A stretch of 64,000 bases of DNA from contig NC_084591.1 of the NCBI RefSeq assembly GCF_033807715.1, positions 32,629,590 to 32,693,589 of the forward strand, read 5' to 3'. Below are positions 43,660 to 54,159 of the stretch, in pieces (positions within the stretch are counted from its first letter, which is position 1; every line of letters begins with the position of its first letter). Under the pieces are notes generated by a model. That model did not search any database, was not told where the DNA came from, and saw nothing but the letters and a program-made list of their open reading frames with translations. Source of the DNA: Cololabis saira (Eukaryota; Chordata; Actinopteri; Beloniformes; Belonidae). The position numbers and the translations under genes were made by a program.

Positions 43660-46600
43660 ATGACTTATTTGAATTTTGTTAGCTATAATATAAAAGGAAT
43701 CAACAACCCAATTAAAAGGAAAAAGATCTTAGGGCAGTTAAAGAAAATGCAATGTTCTGTGGCGCTGATTCAAGAAACACATTTGTCTGAATCAGAACAC
43801 TCAAAGTTAAAAAGAGAGTGGGTGGACCAGGTTTACAGTGCATCATATGGGAATGAGAAAAAAAGAGGGGTGGCTATCCTATTTAACAAATCTATGTATT
43901 ATAATAATGAAAAAACTTTTCAAGATAGTGAAGGCCGCTATATTATGGTGGTTGGAACAGCTGCGGGACAAAAAGTAACTATTTTAAATATATATGCACC
44001 AAATGAAGACTGCCCACATTTTTTTATGAAAATTGCAGCTCTTTTGGCAGATGAAGGGGAGGGTATTATCCTAATCGGGGGAGATTTCAATTGTACATTA
44101 AATAATAAATTAGATAGACAACCCATAACAATGAAACCCCAATCTAAAATGTCAAAAGCTCTATTAAATATGATGAGAGAGCTAGGTTTAGTGGATGTTT
44201 GGCGCTATTTACATCCGAAGGATAGAGACTTTACATTCATGTCTCATGTACACGGTAGTTACTCAAGGATAGACTATCTCCTCACTTCAAAAAAGGACAT
44301 ATACAGAATAAGAAACAGCAATATAGGATCAATAACAATTTCAGATCATAGCCCGGTCACTATGGAAATTAATTTAGGGTCTAACAATCATTTTAAATTT
44401 TGGAGGCTCAATGTCTCATTATTAGCAGATATTCATACAAAAAGGGAAATTCAATTAGCTCTGGTTGAATACTTTGCCCTGAATGATAATGATACTGTCT
44501 CTCCTTCTGTGTTATGGGATGCAGGAAAAGCCACAATAAGAGGGAAAATTATATCTATAGGGTCGCAACTTAAAAAACAAAGACTAGCGAAACAACTTGA
44601 ATTTGAGGATGAGATAAAAAGATTAGAGAGAGAACACAAAGAAAATAGAAAAGAGGAGACGCTCAAAAAGTTGAAAGAGGTCAGGTTGAAACTGGATGAG
44701 GTATTAACATACAAAGCAGAGGGGGCTTTCAGGTACATGAGTAGAAAATATTACGAAATGGGAAATAAGGCAAGTAGACTACTGGCTTTTCAGCTTCGAA
44801 AGGCCCAGTCCAGTCGCGTAATCCCAAGAATTAGACACCCAGAAAACAATCAGATTGAAACACACCCAAAAGAAATATCACAAGCTTTTGCAAAATATTA
44901 TGAACAACTATATAAATGTCTGATCCTAGAATCAAAGACAGAGAAAATTAAGGGATTTTTAAGCCCCTTAAAAATGACCAAATTGACAGATGAAGAAGCG
45001 ACAAAATTAGTGGAGCCAATTAGAGAAGATGAAATAAAAGAAACTATAGCTAAACTCAAAAACAACAAATCACCGGGAGTAGATGGTTTTACGGGAGAAT
45101 ATTATAAAGTTTTAGTGAGTGACCTCGCCCCTGTGTTATGTAAGGTATATAACTATGTTCTGAATTCAGGAGATCCCCCAGACTCGTGGTCGGAAGCTAT
45201 TATCACAGTACTACATAAAGAGGGGAAGGATCCCTTGCAGTGTCCTAGTTATCGTCCCATAAGCCTTTTGTGTGTGGACTATAAAATATTAACGTCAATT
45301 ATAGCAACCAGAATACAAAAATACATAAAGAAATTAATTAAACCGGACCAGACAGGATTTATTACAGGACGCCATGGAACAAGTAATATAAGGAGGGTTT
45401 TAAATATGCAGTCAATAGCAATTAAAAATAGACAGTCTTCGATGCTTCTCAGCCTGGACGCTGAGAAAGCATTTGATAGAATTGATCTGGAATTTCTTGA
45501 ACATACGCTATTGGAAATGGGCTTTGGAGAAAAATTTACCAGTTGGATTTGTTTGCTTTATAAAGATCCCAAGTCGAGAGTGAAGATTAATGGTCATTGT
45601 TCTGATTTCTTCAGGGTGGAGAGGGGTGTGAGACAGGGAGACTCGCTGTCGCCGATCCTTTTCGCGATTAGCATTGAACCTCTAGCAGAGGCTATTCGCC
45701 AAAATGAAGAGATTCATGGGCTGACGGATGAGGAGGGGTCGGTTCATAAAATAGCACTTTTTGCGGATGACATTTTGGTTATGATAAAACACCCACTTAA
45801 CTCTATTCCAGCACTCATGCGTTGTCTTGGTGAATATGGGGAAATCTCAGGTTACAAAATTAATCAAAATAAATCAGAGGCAATGATGATCTCGGGAAAT
45901 TGGCCCGTGCAACTAAATAATGTTGTCTCTTTTCGTTGGTCCAAGCAAGGATTTCGATACTTGGGAATTGTCATCACACCCCATCCCACGCAACTATTCA
46001 AAGCCAATTATGATAAACTACTTACACAAATAAGAGGTGACATGACACGTTGGGAGATCCTTCCTCTTTCTCTATTTGGTAGGGTTGAGACAACAAAAAT
46101 GAATATACTTCCGAGACTCCTGTTTTTATTTCAAGCTTTACCAGTAAAAGTTCCAGTCTCTTTCTTCAAGACATTAAATAAATTGATCTCTAAATTCATT
46201 TGGCAGAACAAAAGACCCAGAATAAGACTGAAAACCTTGACCTTAGCAAAAGATAAGGGGGGTTTGGGCTTGCCCGATTTAAAAAACTATTATTGGGCTG
46301 CTCAGGTGGCTGCAATAGTGTCTTGGATAACGAAAGACGAGGAAACGGGTTGGGTTAAGATAGAGCAAAGTACGACAAAGGGGATCACATTAGGTGTACT
46401 GCCGTTTATTAGTATTAAATCTATTAACAGACTTAAGATTGAGAATGAATGGATCAAACACACCCTGAAAGTGTGGGATACAGTTAAAAAATGGTTAGGG
46501 GGCCCAAATTCAATCTCGAGAGCCATGCCGATTTTAGGTAATCCAGAGTTCCCCCCTTCAATAGGGGATGGTGGGTACCGAATATGGGCCAATAGGGGAC

Positions 46601-47460
46601 TTATCACAATAAATCAATTATTTGATGGTACAGTGATTAAATCATTTAAACAACTTCAGGAACAATTTGGACTTGTATCAAATGATTTATACAGATATTT
46701 CCAAATAAGACACTATCTGACAAGCCACACGGAGAGAGAGACAGTTAGTAAAAGTCCAAATAAAATTGAACAATATTTTATTTCTATAATAGAGAAGGGT
46801 ATCCCAAATAAAAAGCATGTATCTCAGATATATAAAAGAATCTCAACGGATACACAAAACACACTGAATATTAAGGAAAAATGGGAATTGGAACTAAATA
46901 TTATAATCGAAGATAGTCTGTGGGAAGAATTATGTATGGACAGTCACAAGGGATTAAATAGTCAATTATGGAAAGAGTTTGATTGGAAATTAAAAATGAG
47001 ATATTTTAACACTCCCCTGAATATTTCTTTGTTTGTCAAGACACCTTTGATTGAAATGTGTTGGAGGAATTGTGGAGGAATTGGGGATTACACACATATC
47101 TTTTGGGATTGTCCAATAATTCAGGCGTTTTGGAAAAATGTCGAAGCAGAAATAAAAAATATTGTCAAGGTTAATGTTCCTCTGGATCCTATAGTGTATT
47201 TGTTGGGAGCTGTAGCAAAGGAAACGTATAACGCAGAACAGCGATATATACTGCGGATTTTGTTACTGATTGCCAAGAAAATGATTACTGTGAATTGGAA
47301 GGACAGTAAATCACCGACAGTAACACAGTGGAAGCAGAGACTGAAGCAGGTATACATCATGGAACAGATGACCGCAAGGCTACAAATGAAAATGGACACT
47401 TTTGACCAAAGATGGGGAGATGTTGTGTTGTATTTGGATACTGATAGAAATGGGTTGTAG
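43660..47460 (+). CDS. L1 ORF2 protein: endonuclease and reverse transcriptase, intact, 1266 residues
   Basis: The frame is complete from ATG to TAG. The AP-like endonuclease (1-235) shows YNIKGI near 9, QETHL near 39, GGDFNC near 140 and SDHSPV near 228. RT spans about 470-780, with SPGVDGFTGE near 475, LSLDAEKAFDRID near 602, GVRQGDSLSPILFA near 666 and the catalytic LFADDILV near 703. The post-RT region has GGLGLPDLKNYYWAAQ near 870 and a Cys-rich knuckle (CWRNCGG...HIFWDC) near 1130-1152. Human L1 ORF2 is 1275 residues, so the length is normal. The protein nicks target DNA and copies element RNA by target-primed reverse transcription. All catalytic residues looked for are present. The internally deleted copy at 14494-16573 is a relative. 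Confidence 0.95.
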   Translation: MTYLNFVSYNIKGINNPIKRKKILGQLKKMQCSVALIQETHLSESEHSKLKREWVDQVYSASYGNEKKRGVAILFNKSMYYNNEKTFQDSEGRYIMVVGTAAGQKVTILNIYAPNEDCPHFFMKIAALLADEGEGIILIGGDFNCTLNNKLDRQPITMKPQSKMSKALLNMMRELGLVDVWRYLHPKDRDFTFMSHVHGSYSRIDYLLTSKKDIYRIRNSNIGSITISDHSPVTMEINLGSNNHFKFWRLNVSLLADIHTKREIQLALVEYFALNDNDTVSPSVLWDAGKATIRGKIISIGSQLKKQRLAKQLEFEDEIKRLEREHKENRKEETLKKLKEVRLKLDEVLTYKAEGAFRYMSRKYYEMGNKASRLLAFQLRKAQSSRVIPRIRHPENNQIETHPKEISQAFAKYYEQLYKCLILESKTEKIKGFLSPLKMTKLTDEEATKLVEPIREDEIKETIAKLKNNKSPGVDGFTGEYYKVLVSDLAPVLCKVYNYVLNSGDPPDSWSEAIITVLHKEGKDPLQCPSYRPISLLCVDYKILTSIIATRIQKYIKKLIKPDQTGFITGRHGTSNIRRVLNMQSIAIKNRQSSMLLSLDAEKAFDRIDLEFLEHTLLEMGFGEKFTSWICLLYKDPKSRVKINGHCSDFFRVERGVRQGDSLSPILFAISIEPLAEAIRQNEEIHGLTDEEGSVHKIALFADDILVMIKHPLNSIPALMRCLGEYGEISGYKINQNKSEAMMISGNWPVQLNNVVSFRWSKQGFRYLGIVITPHPTQLFKANYDKLLTQIRGDMTRWEILPLSLFGRVETTKMNILPRLLFLFQALPVKVPVSFFKTLNKLISKFIWQNKRPRIRLKTLTLAKDKGGLGLPDLKNYYWAAQVAAIVSWITKDEETGWVKIEQSTTKGITLGVLPFISIKSINRLKIENEWIKHTLKVWDTVKKWLGGPNSISRAMPILGNPEFPPSIGDGGYRIWANRGLITINQLFDGTVIKSFKQLQEQFGLVSNDLYRYFQIRHYLTSHTERETVSKSPNKIEQYFISIIEKGIPNKKHVSQIYKRISTDTQNTLNIKEKWELELNIIIEDSLWEELCMDSHKGLNSQLWKEFDWKLKMRYFNTPLNISLFVKTPLIEMCWRNCGGIGDYTHIFWDCPIIQAFWKNVEAEIKNIVKVNVPLDPIVYLLGAVAKETYNAEQRYILRILLLIAKKMITVNWKDSKSPTVTQWKQRLKQVYIMEQMTARLQMKMDTFDQRWGDVVLYLDTDRNGL

Positions 47461-47615
47461 TAAAAGAAGGGGAATTGTCTTAATAAGTAATCTTGCTGTC
47501 TGTATTAATGTTGACTTAATATGCACTTTTTGATTGTCTGTGTAGGGGGAAATGTTCTGTTATTTGTGAAAAAGGAAAAAATAAAAAGTTATAAAAAAAA
47601 AAAAGAGAACATTTC

Positions 47616-48965
47616 AAGCTACCAACCAGAGAGGAAATCATGGCACAGTTTGCTGGAGCTAAATGGTTTAGCAAACTCGATGCTTCGTCAGGTTTCTGGC
47701 AAATGAGACTAGATGAGCAGAGTTCGAGACTGTGCACATTCAACACACCTGAGGGCAGGTACAGATTTCTTCGTCTGCCGTATGGCATCTTGTCAGCGCC
47801 TGAAGTCTACCACAAGACCATACACATGATATTTGAACACATACCTGGAGTAGACACTATGATGGATGACATCATCGTATGGGGATCTACAAGACAAGAG
47901 CACGACGAAAGACTGAGACAAGTGCTAGACAAGACTAGAGAAGTGAATCTAAGACTCAATAAAGACAAATGCGAGTTCGGAGTGAAATCACTTACCTTCA
48001 TGGGAGATGTTGTCAGCGAAGAGGGGGTCAAGCCTGACCCGAGAAAAACTTCAGCAATCAACAACATGGAAAGACCCAAGAACAAGGAGGAAGTCAGACG
48101 ATTCATGGGAATGGTCACCTATCTCGCCAAATTTGTACCACAGCTGTCGACACAGTCAGCACCACTCAAAAGCCTTCTCGTAGAAAAGAATGAGTGGATC
48201 TGGTTCCATGAACAGGAGCAATGCTTCCTGAAACTGAAAGAGATTCTGATAAGTGAGCCAGTGCTAAAGTTCTACGATCCAGAGAAGAGTTCTAGGATCT
48301 CGGCGGATGCATCACAGTACGGCCTGGGAGCAGTGCTGCTGCAGCAGCATGACAAGCAGTGGCTGCCAGTCGCCTATGCGTCCAGGGCCTTGACGAGTGC
48401 TGAGACCAGGTACGCTCAAATAGAAAAGGAACTTTTAGCAAGCCTCTATGCATGTGAGCGTTTCCACCAATACGTCTATGGTCAAGCTTTTGAAGTGGAA
48501 ACTGACCACAAGCCTCTCGTGTCCATAATGGCCAAACCGCTGAATGACTGTCCTGTTAGGATACAGCGCATGTTGATCAGGCTGCAGAAATATGACGTGC
48601 ACATGACATACACGCAAGGAAAATACATGTACACCGCTGACACCTTGTCTAGAGCAGTGGATAAGGGCGAAAGTGCAGACAGTGAGAAAACCACTGAAAT
48701 CCAAGCGTATGTGGACATGATCATCACATCTCTACCGGTGTCTCCGGACAAAACAGAACAAATACGGAGAGAGACTACTGCAGATGAAACAATGAAGCAA
48801 CTCAAGGTGACAATACAAAAAGGATGGCCTGAAAACAAAAGAGACTGCCCATTGAAAGTACAAGACTACTGGAATCACAGGGCAGAGCTCACTGTGGTGG
48901 ACGACATTGTGTTAAAGGGGAGCAAATATGTCATTCCATCCTCACTACGCAAACAAATGCTCTAA
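47616..48965 (+). CDS. Gypsy Pol, middle part: RT core and RNase H, ending at an in-frame stop
   Basis: Resumes the Gypsy frame directly after the L1 target duplication. It holds RT text KWFSKLDASSGFWQMRLD, the FLRLPYGILSAPEVY block, and MMDD where YxDD is usual (about 47860). RNase H follows: SADASQYGLGAVLLQ near 48300, EKELLAS near 48425, ETDHKPL near 48500, and DTLSRAV at 48640. A TAA at 48963-48965 interrupts the frame; integrase text continues in the same frame immediately after, so this is a single nonsense change and not a natural gene end. RT copies the element RNA and RNase H removes it. Confidence 0.9.
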   Translation, partial: KLPTREEIMAQFAGAKWFSKLDASSGFWQMRLDEQSSRLCTFNTPEGRYRFLRLPYGILSAPEVYHKTIHMIFEHIPGVDTMMDDIIVWGSTRQEHDERLRQVLDKTREVNLRLNKDKCEFGVKSLTFMGDVVSEEGVKPDPRKTSAINNMERPKNKEEVRRFMGMVTYLAKFVPQLSTQSAPLKSLLVEKNEWIWFHEQEQCFLKLKEILISEPVLKFYDPEKSSRISADASQYGLGAVLLQQHDKQWLPVAYASRALTSAETRYAQIEKELLASLYACERFHQYVYGQAFEVETDHKPLVSIMAKPLNDCPVRIQRMLIRLQKYDVHMTYTQGKYMYTADTLSRAVDKGESADSEKTTEIQAYVDMIITSLPVSPDKTEQIRRETTADETMKQLKVTIQKGWPENKRDCPLKVQDYWNHRAELTVVDDIVLKGSKYVIPSSLRKQML

Positions 48966-50051
48966 AAGATACATGAAGGTCACCTCGGAGAAGTCAAGTG
49001 TAAACGCAGAGCAAGGGAAGTCATGTACTGGCCAAGAATCAATCATGACATCAGCCAGATAACAGCGTCATGTGAACTTTGCCGCACCTACAGGCCGAAA
49101 CAACAAGCTGAGCCGCTAATGCCTCACCCGGTGCCCCACAGACCATACTATAAAGTAGGAGCTGACTTATTTGACTGTGACGGAAAGAGTTACATAGTGG
49201 TCACTGACTACTTCTCAAACTATCCTGAAGTTGGAGCACTACAGTCGACCACATCTAAAGCAGTCATCAACTACCTCAAGACGGTCTTCGCCAGGCACGG
49301 GGTCCCATGCGAACTGTTTTCGGACAATGGTGTTCAGTTTTCTAGCTGTGAGTTCGCCACCTTTGCCAAAGAATGGGGGTTCAGACACTCTACCTCCAGT
49401 CCAACCTATCCAAGGTCTAATGGCCTGGCAGAAAGCTCTGTGAAAATAGTCAAAAACTTGATGAAGAAATCAGAGGACAGAAGCGACTTTCAAAAGAGCT
49501 TACTGATCTACCGGAGTACACCTCTGCAGAACGGGCTTTCACCAGCACAAATGCTGATGGGTAGGCGCATACGCTCCAACCTGCCGGTGAATGAGGACTT
49601 GCTGACGCCCAGAGGTGCACACAAGGTCAGGAAAGACAAGGAGGAACAAAAAGTGAAACAAAAACGGTTGCACGACCGGACAGCAAAACATCTGCCTATG
49701 CTGAAGCCAGGGGACATGGTGCGTCTCAGGGACATCTCTACGGGCACTTGGAGACAACAAGGACAGGTGGAGGAGGAAGTTGCTCCACGCTCCTACAGGG
49801 TCCAGACGGAGAGTGGACTGTCTCTGAGGAGAAACCGCACGGATCTTCAACTACAGCCTAAGCTGACTGACAACGAAACGGTTCAAGAGACTGTTCAACA
49901 GGACACAACTGACTCCGCAGAGCCAGCTAACAGTGGTCCTGACCATGCTGCCGGTGGTCCAAAAGCAATGCCCGCAACGCCAGCTGTTGCAAGACAGTTG
50001 AGACCTAAGAGACTTATTCAGCCACCTAAGAGACTGATTGAGAGTTGCTAA
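48966..50051 (+). CDS. Gypsy integrase and C-terminal tail, in frame after the stop
   Basis: 362 codons. A zinc-binding HH-CC region falls at the start (HEGHLG near 48975, then CELC at 49075). The catalytic core has D in GADLFDCDGKSY near 49160, D in LFSDNGVQFSS near 49320, and E in NGLAESSVK near 49425. After the core comes a basic linker and the GDMVRLRD fold near 49710, then a Gln/Pro/Thr tail. No chromodomain is seen. The first ATG after the stop is 49023, so a truncated integrase could at most start there. It inserts cDNA into host DNA. Stop TAA at 50049-50051. Confidence 0.9.
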   Translation, partial: KIHEGHLGEVKCKRRAREVMYWPRINHDISQITASCELCRTYRPKQQAEPLMPHPVPHRPYYKVGADLFDCDGKSYIVVTDYFSNYPEVGALQSTTSKAVINYLKTVFARHGVPCELFSDNGVQFSSCEFATFAKEWGFRHSTSSPTYPRSNGLAESSVKIVKNLMKKSEDRSDFQKSLLIYRSTPLQNGLSPAQMLMGRRIRSNLPVNEDLLTPRGAHKVRKDKEEQKVKQKRLHDRTAKHLPMLKPGDMVRLRDISTGTWRQQGQVEEEVAPRSYRVQTESGLSLRRNRTDLQLQPKLTDNETVQETVQQDTTDSAEPANSGPDHAAGGPKAMPATPAVARQLRPKRLIQPPKRLIESC

Positions 50052-50409
50052 ATATGAATGGATTTTTGCAAAACGGACAGTTTTACTCTTACGAGCTGCT
50101 GAGAATGTGTCGTGGATTTTACTGTTTATTCTGTTTATCTTACCTATCAATTATTTGAGTCAACAGTTTAAGTTTGTGAGTTTAAAAAAAAAAAAAAAAA
50201 GAAAAGGTGCAAAGACAATGTTGATGATACATGATTCTGTTTACGCTGTTTGCATGTAATTTAATTTATTAATTTATTAATTAATTAATTTAATTTAATT
50301 TATTATTTTCTTTGGAGAGAGTATTAATCAGTTAGAATTCTTACTGAGAAAAGTTTTTGAAATGCACTTTAGTATAGTGTGGTTTTTCTTTAAATTACAT
50401 TTCTTATTT

Positions 50410-50420
50410 AGGGGGAAAGA
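50410..50420 (+). promoter_or_regulatory. Polypurine tract
   Basis: AGGGGGAAAGA directly precedes the 3' LTR, the expected plus-strand primer for the Gypsy element. Confidence 0.8.
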
Positions 50421-50642
50421 TGTGTTGTATGGATTACTATGCAGGAACTCCATTACCCAGCATGCCCTAGGTGCTTAGCACATGCGCAGTAGCTTCAGCA
50501 GAGCGCCAGCTGGAAGTGTCAGTTATTGTTGTTGCCATGACAGCGGCAGTCGGTGATTATATCGGTCTGGGAATAAACGTCTTGTTGAGACCAGCTACAC
50601 GCCTTGTCTGTTATATACATTTATATAAAGACAGACAACACA
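50421..50642 (+). repeat. 3' LTR of the Gypsy element
   Basis: 222 bp, TG at the start and CA at the end. It contains AATAAA at about 50571, missing from the 5' LTR. The two LTRs otherwise differ at only a few bases. Confidence 0.92.
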
Positions 50643-50844
50643 ACAGGGTTACCGTAGTTGTATACTGGGTAATGGAGTAGGCCTACTGTGTTTATTCCGC
50701 AAGAATTAGAAAAAGAAACCAACCAACTGTATGTAAACTGAAGATCGGAATAAAGAGTTGACAGCCTTTGTGTTATTGTTACGGGAGGTGAAGACAGAAC
50801 ATTCAACATCTTCAAAGACCTTTGTGCCACATCCTGTGAGACCA

Positions 50845-52658
50845 GGGGTCCGTTTCACAAAGCAGGTTCAACAAACTCTGAGTCTAATCCTGAACTCTTA
50901 GTTGATCTACTCTGAGATCGGAAACTCTGAGTGTTCGGTTCCAGAACAGCGGTTTAGAGTTAATTTACTCAACTCTAAGTAGTTTCACCTGGAGTTAAGC
51001 GCGTGCACCACAACTATAAAAAACCAGCATGAGACCTGATTCAACGATTCACCATGGCAACCGGCGACAACAAAAGATCCACATACGTTTTCTTTTTTCT
51101 TTTTTTACTTTATTTAACATTTCAATTTACAAAATTCCTTTGAGGAAACATTAGTTTGCATCTGAAGATCCACATACTTCACGCCACTGGAGTTAGACGT
51201 GTTAATACGTGCGTATGGCGAGTATGAGAGCCTATTTCGGAAAAAAAAACCACAGCTGCAGCAGCAAAGGAGAGACAATTGGCGTGGGAGAAAGTTGCTG
51301 CAGTCAATGTGTAAGTTTGAATGCAGCATTCATTTAACATTTAAGCACACTGTCTTATAATATTACAGATGAAAACAGTGGTGGAATTGTATTGAATGAA
51401 ATTTTATTGTCATTTAGATCAGGGGCAGCCGCACACCTCGGCTTCAGGGGAAAATGTAAATGTTTTTTTTTTTTAATGCATTTATGGAATTACTCTGTGT
51501 CTATTTCTATCGATTTATTCTATTACTTAATACATATAAAATAACTACAAATGCATATCAGAACAACATGATGGATTTCACTAGGTATTATCTTTCCCAA
51601 CACTTGTACCCCCCCTCATATCTTGAAATGTGATGTCCCAGCGTCCCTGACGACAGTGGTCGCTATCAATCTCGTTTTTAGCACGCTCTGCAGTGTTATG
51701 TGCGCCGTATTCTATGCCGTAGGCTCTGCGTTGGTGTAACGCGGAACCATAAATCAGCCAAAGCCAACGGCTGCAGTCTGCGCTGCGCTGAAAGGGGCGT
51801 GTTTGTTTATCCCGGGGTGCGGAAGAGGAAACTCCTTCCAGGTTCATTTGACCAATCAGAGAGCAGCTGGTTCGCGCATGGAATTTGTTATCAGCTTTGA
51901 AACGGTACAGACGTTTGCCTTGTGAACACAAACTCCACGAACGAGAAACGGAACAACTGTATCGGTTCAGCCCCTGAATCGGAACAAAACAAACGGGCCA
52001 CAGGTGTGAAAGCACCCTAACTTAGAAAAATGAAAAGGAAGCAGACAACCACGCAATTTAAAAACAAAAGAAAGAAGGCACAAGTTCATTTTAAGGTAAG
52101 ATATCAAATCACCCTACCCTCTTATAAATCTGTTTAAGGGAAATATTTGACTTTTTTTACTCTCTCTCTTTCTGTCTTCTGCTCCCTCCTTCTCCTTTTT
52201 GCATTTGTACTTTAACTGTTTAAAGTTAAACTCGGATGTTCCTGTGATATTGTTGCACTGACATAGTGAATAAAATGAACTGAATGAGTTAAATTGCATT
52301 TGTCAGATACGCTTTTTCTGCTCTCTAACTCTGCCGCTTGCTGTCCGTGGTGCAGAAAACGGATGTGTATTGCATAAAGGCCCATTGGCTGAATTGACGT
52401 CACTGAGGGAGGAGATGGAGAGAAACTCAGGGTTTATTGAAGAAAACCTGCTAGCGACCAGGTTAGGTTCAGAGAGTCTGTTACTACGGTAACTGACCGA
52501 GAGCTTAAGTTACCTCTCTTTGTGAAACAGGCTAGAGTTACCCCTCTCTCTCTGGTTTGAGTTACCTCCCTTTGTGAAACGGAAAACTCAGAGTTTCCCT
52601 CATTTCAGGGTTAACAGACTCAGAGTTTTCACTAAATCTGATTTGTGAAACGGACCCC
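50845..52658. mobile_element. DNA transposon copy 2 with GGGGTCC termini
   Basis: Nearly identical to 8666-10199, with the same inverted termini GGGGTCCGTTTCACAAA. It is about 280 bp longer because of an insertion at 51697-52019 and small indels. The degenerate SANT/Myb-like segment recurs around 51205-51310. No transposase is seen. Flanks show no clear target duplication. Confidence 0.75.
51697..52019. mobile_element. Insertion within DNA transposon copy 2, Harbinger-like module
   Basis: Absent from copy 1, where GCAGTGTTA is followed directly by CTAACTTA. It contains the GCCGTAGGCTCTGCGTTGGT and AACGCGGAACCATAAATCAG module seen elsewhere in the window. Flanking TTA and TAA fit a 3-bp target. 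Confidence 0.65.
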
Positions 52659-52789
52659 TGGAGAGTTTCTGGAGAGAATTTAACTTCTGTAGGACTTTCC
52701 TTTGCCTAAAATTTCTTTGGATTGTGAAACAAACGTATTTTAGCATTAATAAAAATTTAAGTATTCAAAATGTTCTGTTCTGTCCTGAC

Positions 52790-53770
52790 TATCTACCGAG
52801 AGAGTTTATTGTAGCAGCAGTTTTACATCCTGCAAAAAGAAAAAGCAGAACTGACAAAGACGGTTTGATGGTTTCCCCTTCACGCTGTACACCTCAGGCT
52901 TCCTGTAGAGTCAGAGTCCTGCAATCTGCAGAAATACTCAGATTGCTGCAGTTTTGGGGGGTATCAGTGATGGACCAGAGACTGAGGACAGAGACCCGGT
53001 GGACTGTTCTGTGGCATGGTGGGAGCATTCATCTCATCTTGAATATGAAGGAGATGATTGTAGGAGAACCAGGATTGAGTCAGATATCTTTTCCATCAAA
53101 AAAAGAAGTGGAGGTGGTGTAAGAGTATAGATACCTTGCTATTTCACCTGTACAGCAGACTGGACTGGAGATGCAACACTGATGCTGTTTATAAGAAAGG
53201 ACTAATAGAGGAAGTTCAGGTCCTTCAGCGTTTGCAGCAAGATGTTGAATCTCTTCTGTAAGTCTGTTGTGGAGAGTTCAGTCACATCTGCAGTCATCTG
53301 TTGGGGAGCAGCATCAGAACCATCAGCAATCAAAACGGGGTACAACCTGAACCTCAAGTCAAGGGAGTTTTTCCTTGTCACTGTTTATGTAATAATTGCT
53401 CGGGGGTCATGTTCTGGGTCTCTGGAAAGCGCCTAGAGACAACTTCTGTTGTAATAGACACTATATAAAATTGAATTGAATTGAATTGAATTGAATTGAA
53501 TTGAATTGAATTGAATTGAATTGAATTGAATTGAAAAGCATCCAACCCATCCTCCATCTGCAGGTCCTCACCACCTCCACGTTGAGTCGGTTCTCTGTCT
53601 GGCAGGATAACAGAGCAACATCTTCCTCTCACTCAGTCCCTGGCAGAGTAGAGGTGTACTGTATGTGGACTGTCCTGCTGGAACTCTGTCCTTCAAAGCG
53701 TCTCCTTGGACAGACAGATCCGCCACCACATCTTCAACACCACATTCACTGAAGCTCTTTATCCTGGATT
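52790..53770 (+). mobile_element. Decayed L2/CR1-like LINE reverse transcriptase fragment
   Basis: In alternating frames the text resembles RT motif C and thumb: TLYTSGF near 52885, an LQKYSDCSG stretch near 52935, EYRYLAI near 53125, NTDA(V)YKKG-like at about 53180, and MLNLFCKSVVESSV...VICWGA at 53242-53313. Many stops and shifts show an old copy. A separate LINE tail occupies 53360-53535; beyond it, to about 53770, the text again resembles the LINE C-terminal segment (RHHIF...TEALYPG). Confidence 0.6.
53360..53535 (+). mobile_element. LINE 3' tail with (TTGAA)n
   Basis: Shares GCTCGGGGGTCATGTTCTGG and the AAGCGCCTAGAGACAAC block with 7145-7466 and ends in about twelve GAATT units (53470-53535). 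Confidence 0.75.
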
Positions 53771-54159
53771 TGGGTTCGGGTCTAGCTTGGATTCTTCTGT
53801 AATTCTGTGTTGAGTTTAGTATAAAGAGTTGCATCCTGTTAGAGGAACTCTGTGGACACAGTTCAGTTTGTACACGTCTCCGTTTTCATTAAAACATATT
53901 AACCAAAGCTTTGTGAAATTAGTCTGAATGATTCCTCATAAACGCGTCATCATATCATCGTTTTCAGCAAATCCTCAGAAGCACAGGGTTATAAATACTT
54001 ACTCTATCACGTGACGAAAGATTTAGATGACGTGATGTCATCAATTAAGTAACAAAGAATAGTGCATAAATAGGGAAATTACAGGAACATGAAGATATGA
54101 TGAAAGCAGCAAGTCAGTACTGGAGCATAAAGGTGAAACATTTGTTTAATTGCTAAACT

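Larger units (their letters stand above)
42004..47599 (+). mobile_element. Full-length L1-clade LINE inserted in Gypsy pol
   Basis: The element starts GACTTCCGGTGACGTCATGA and ends in an A-rich tail (47575-47599). The target duplication AAAAAGAGAACATTTC is at 41988-42003 and 47600-47615; up to five leading A's could belong to the tail. It has a short 5' UTR (about 114 bp), ORF1, an intervening region with an A22 tract at 43143-43164, ORF2 and a short 3' UTR. It is in the same direction as the host element. The 5.6-kb length without 5' truncation, the intact ORF2 and the clean duplication mark a recent insertion. Confidence 0.95.
40089..50642 (+). mobile_element. Gypsy-type LTR retrotransposon split by an L1 insertion
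   Basis: Two LTRs beginning TGTGTTGTATGG and ending AGACAGACAACACA enclose gag-pol on plus. A perfect 5-bp target duplication ACAGG is at 40084-40088 and 50643-50647. A primer-binding site abuts the 5' LTR and a purine tract abuts the 3' LTR. The order gag, protease, RT, RNase H, integrase marks Gypsy/Metaviridae. Damage is limited to the 5.6-kb L1 insertion, one in-frame stop near 48963 and a deletion in the 5' LTR, so this is a young copy. No envelope gene is present. Confidence 0.93.
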
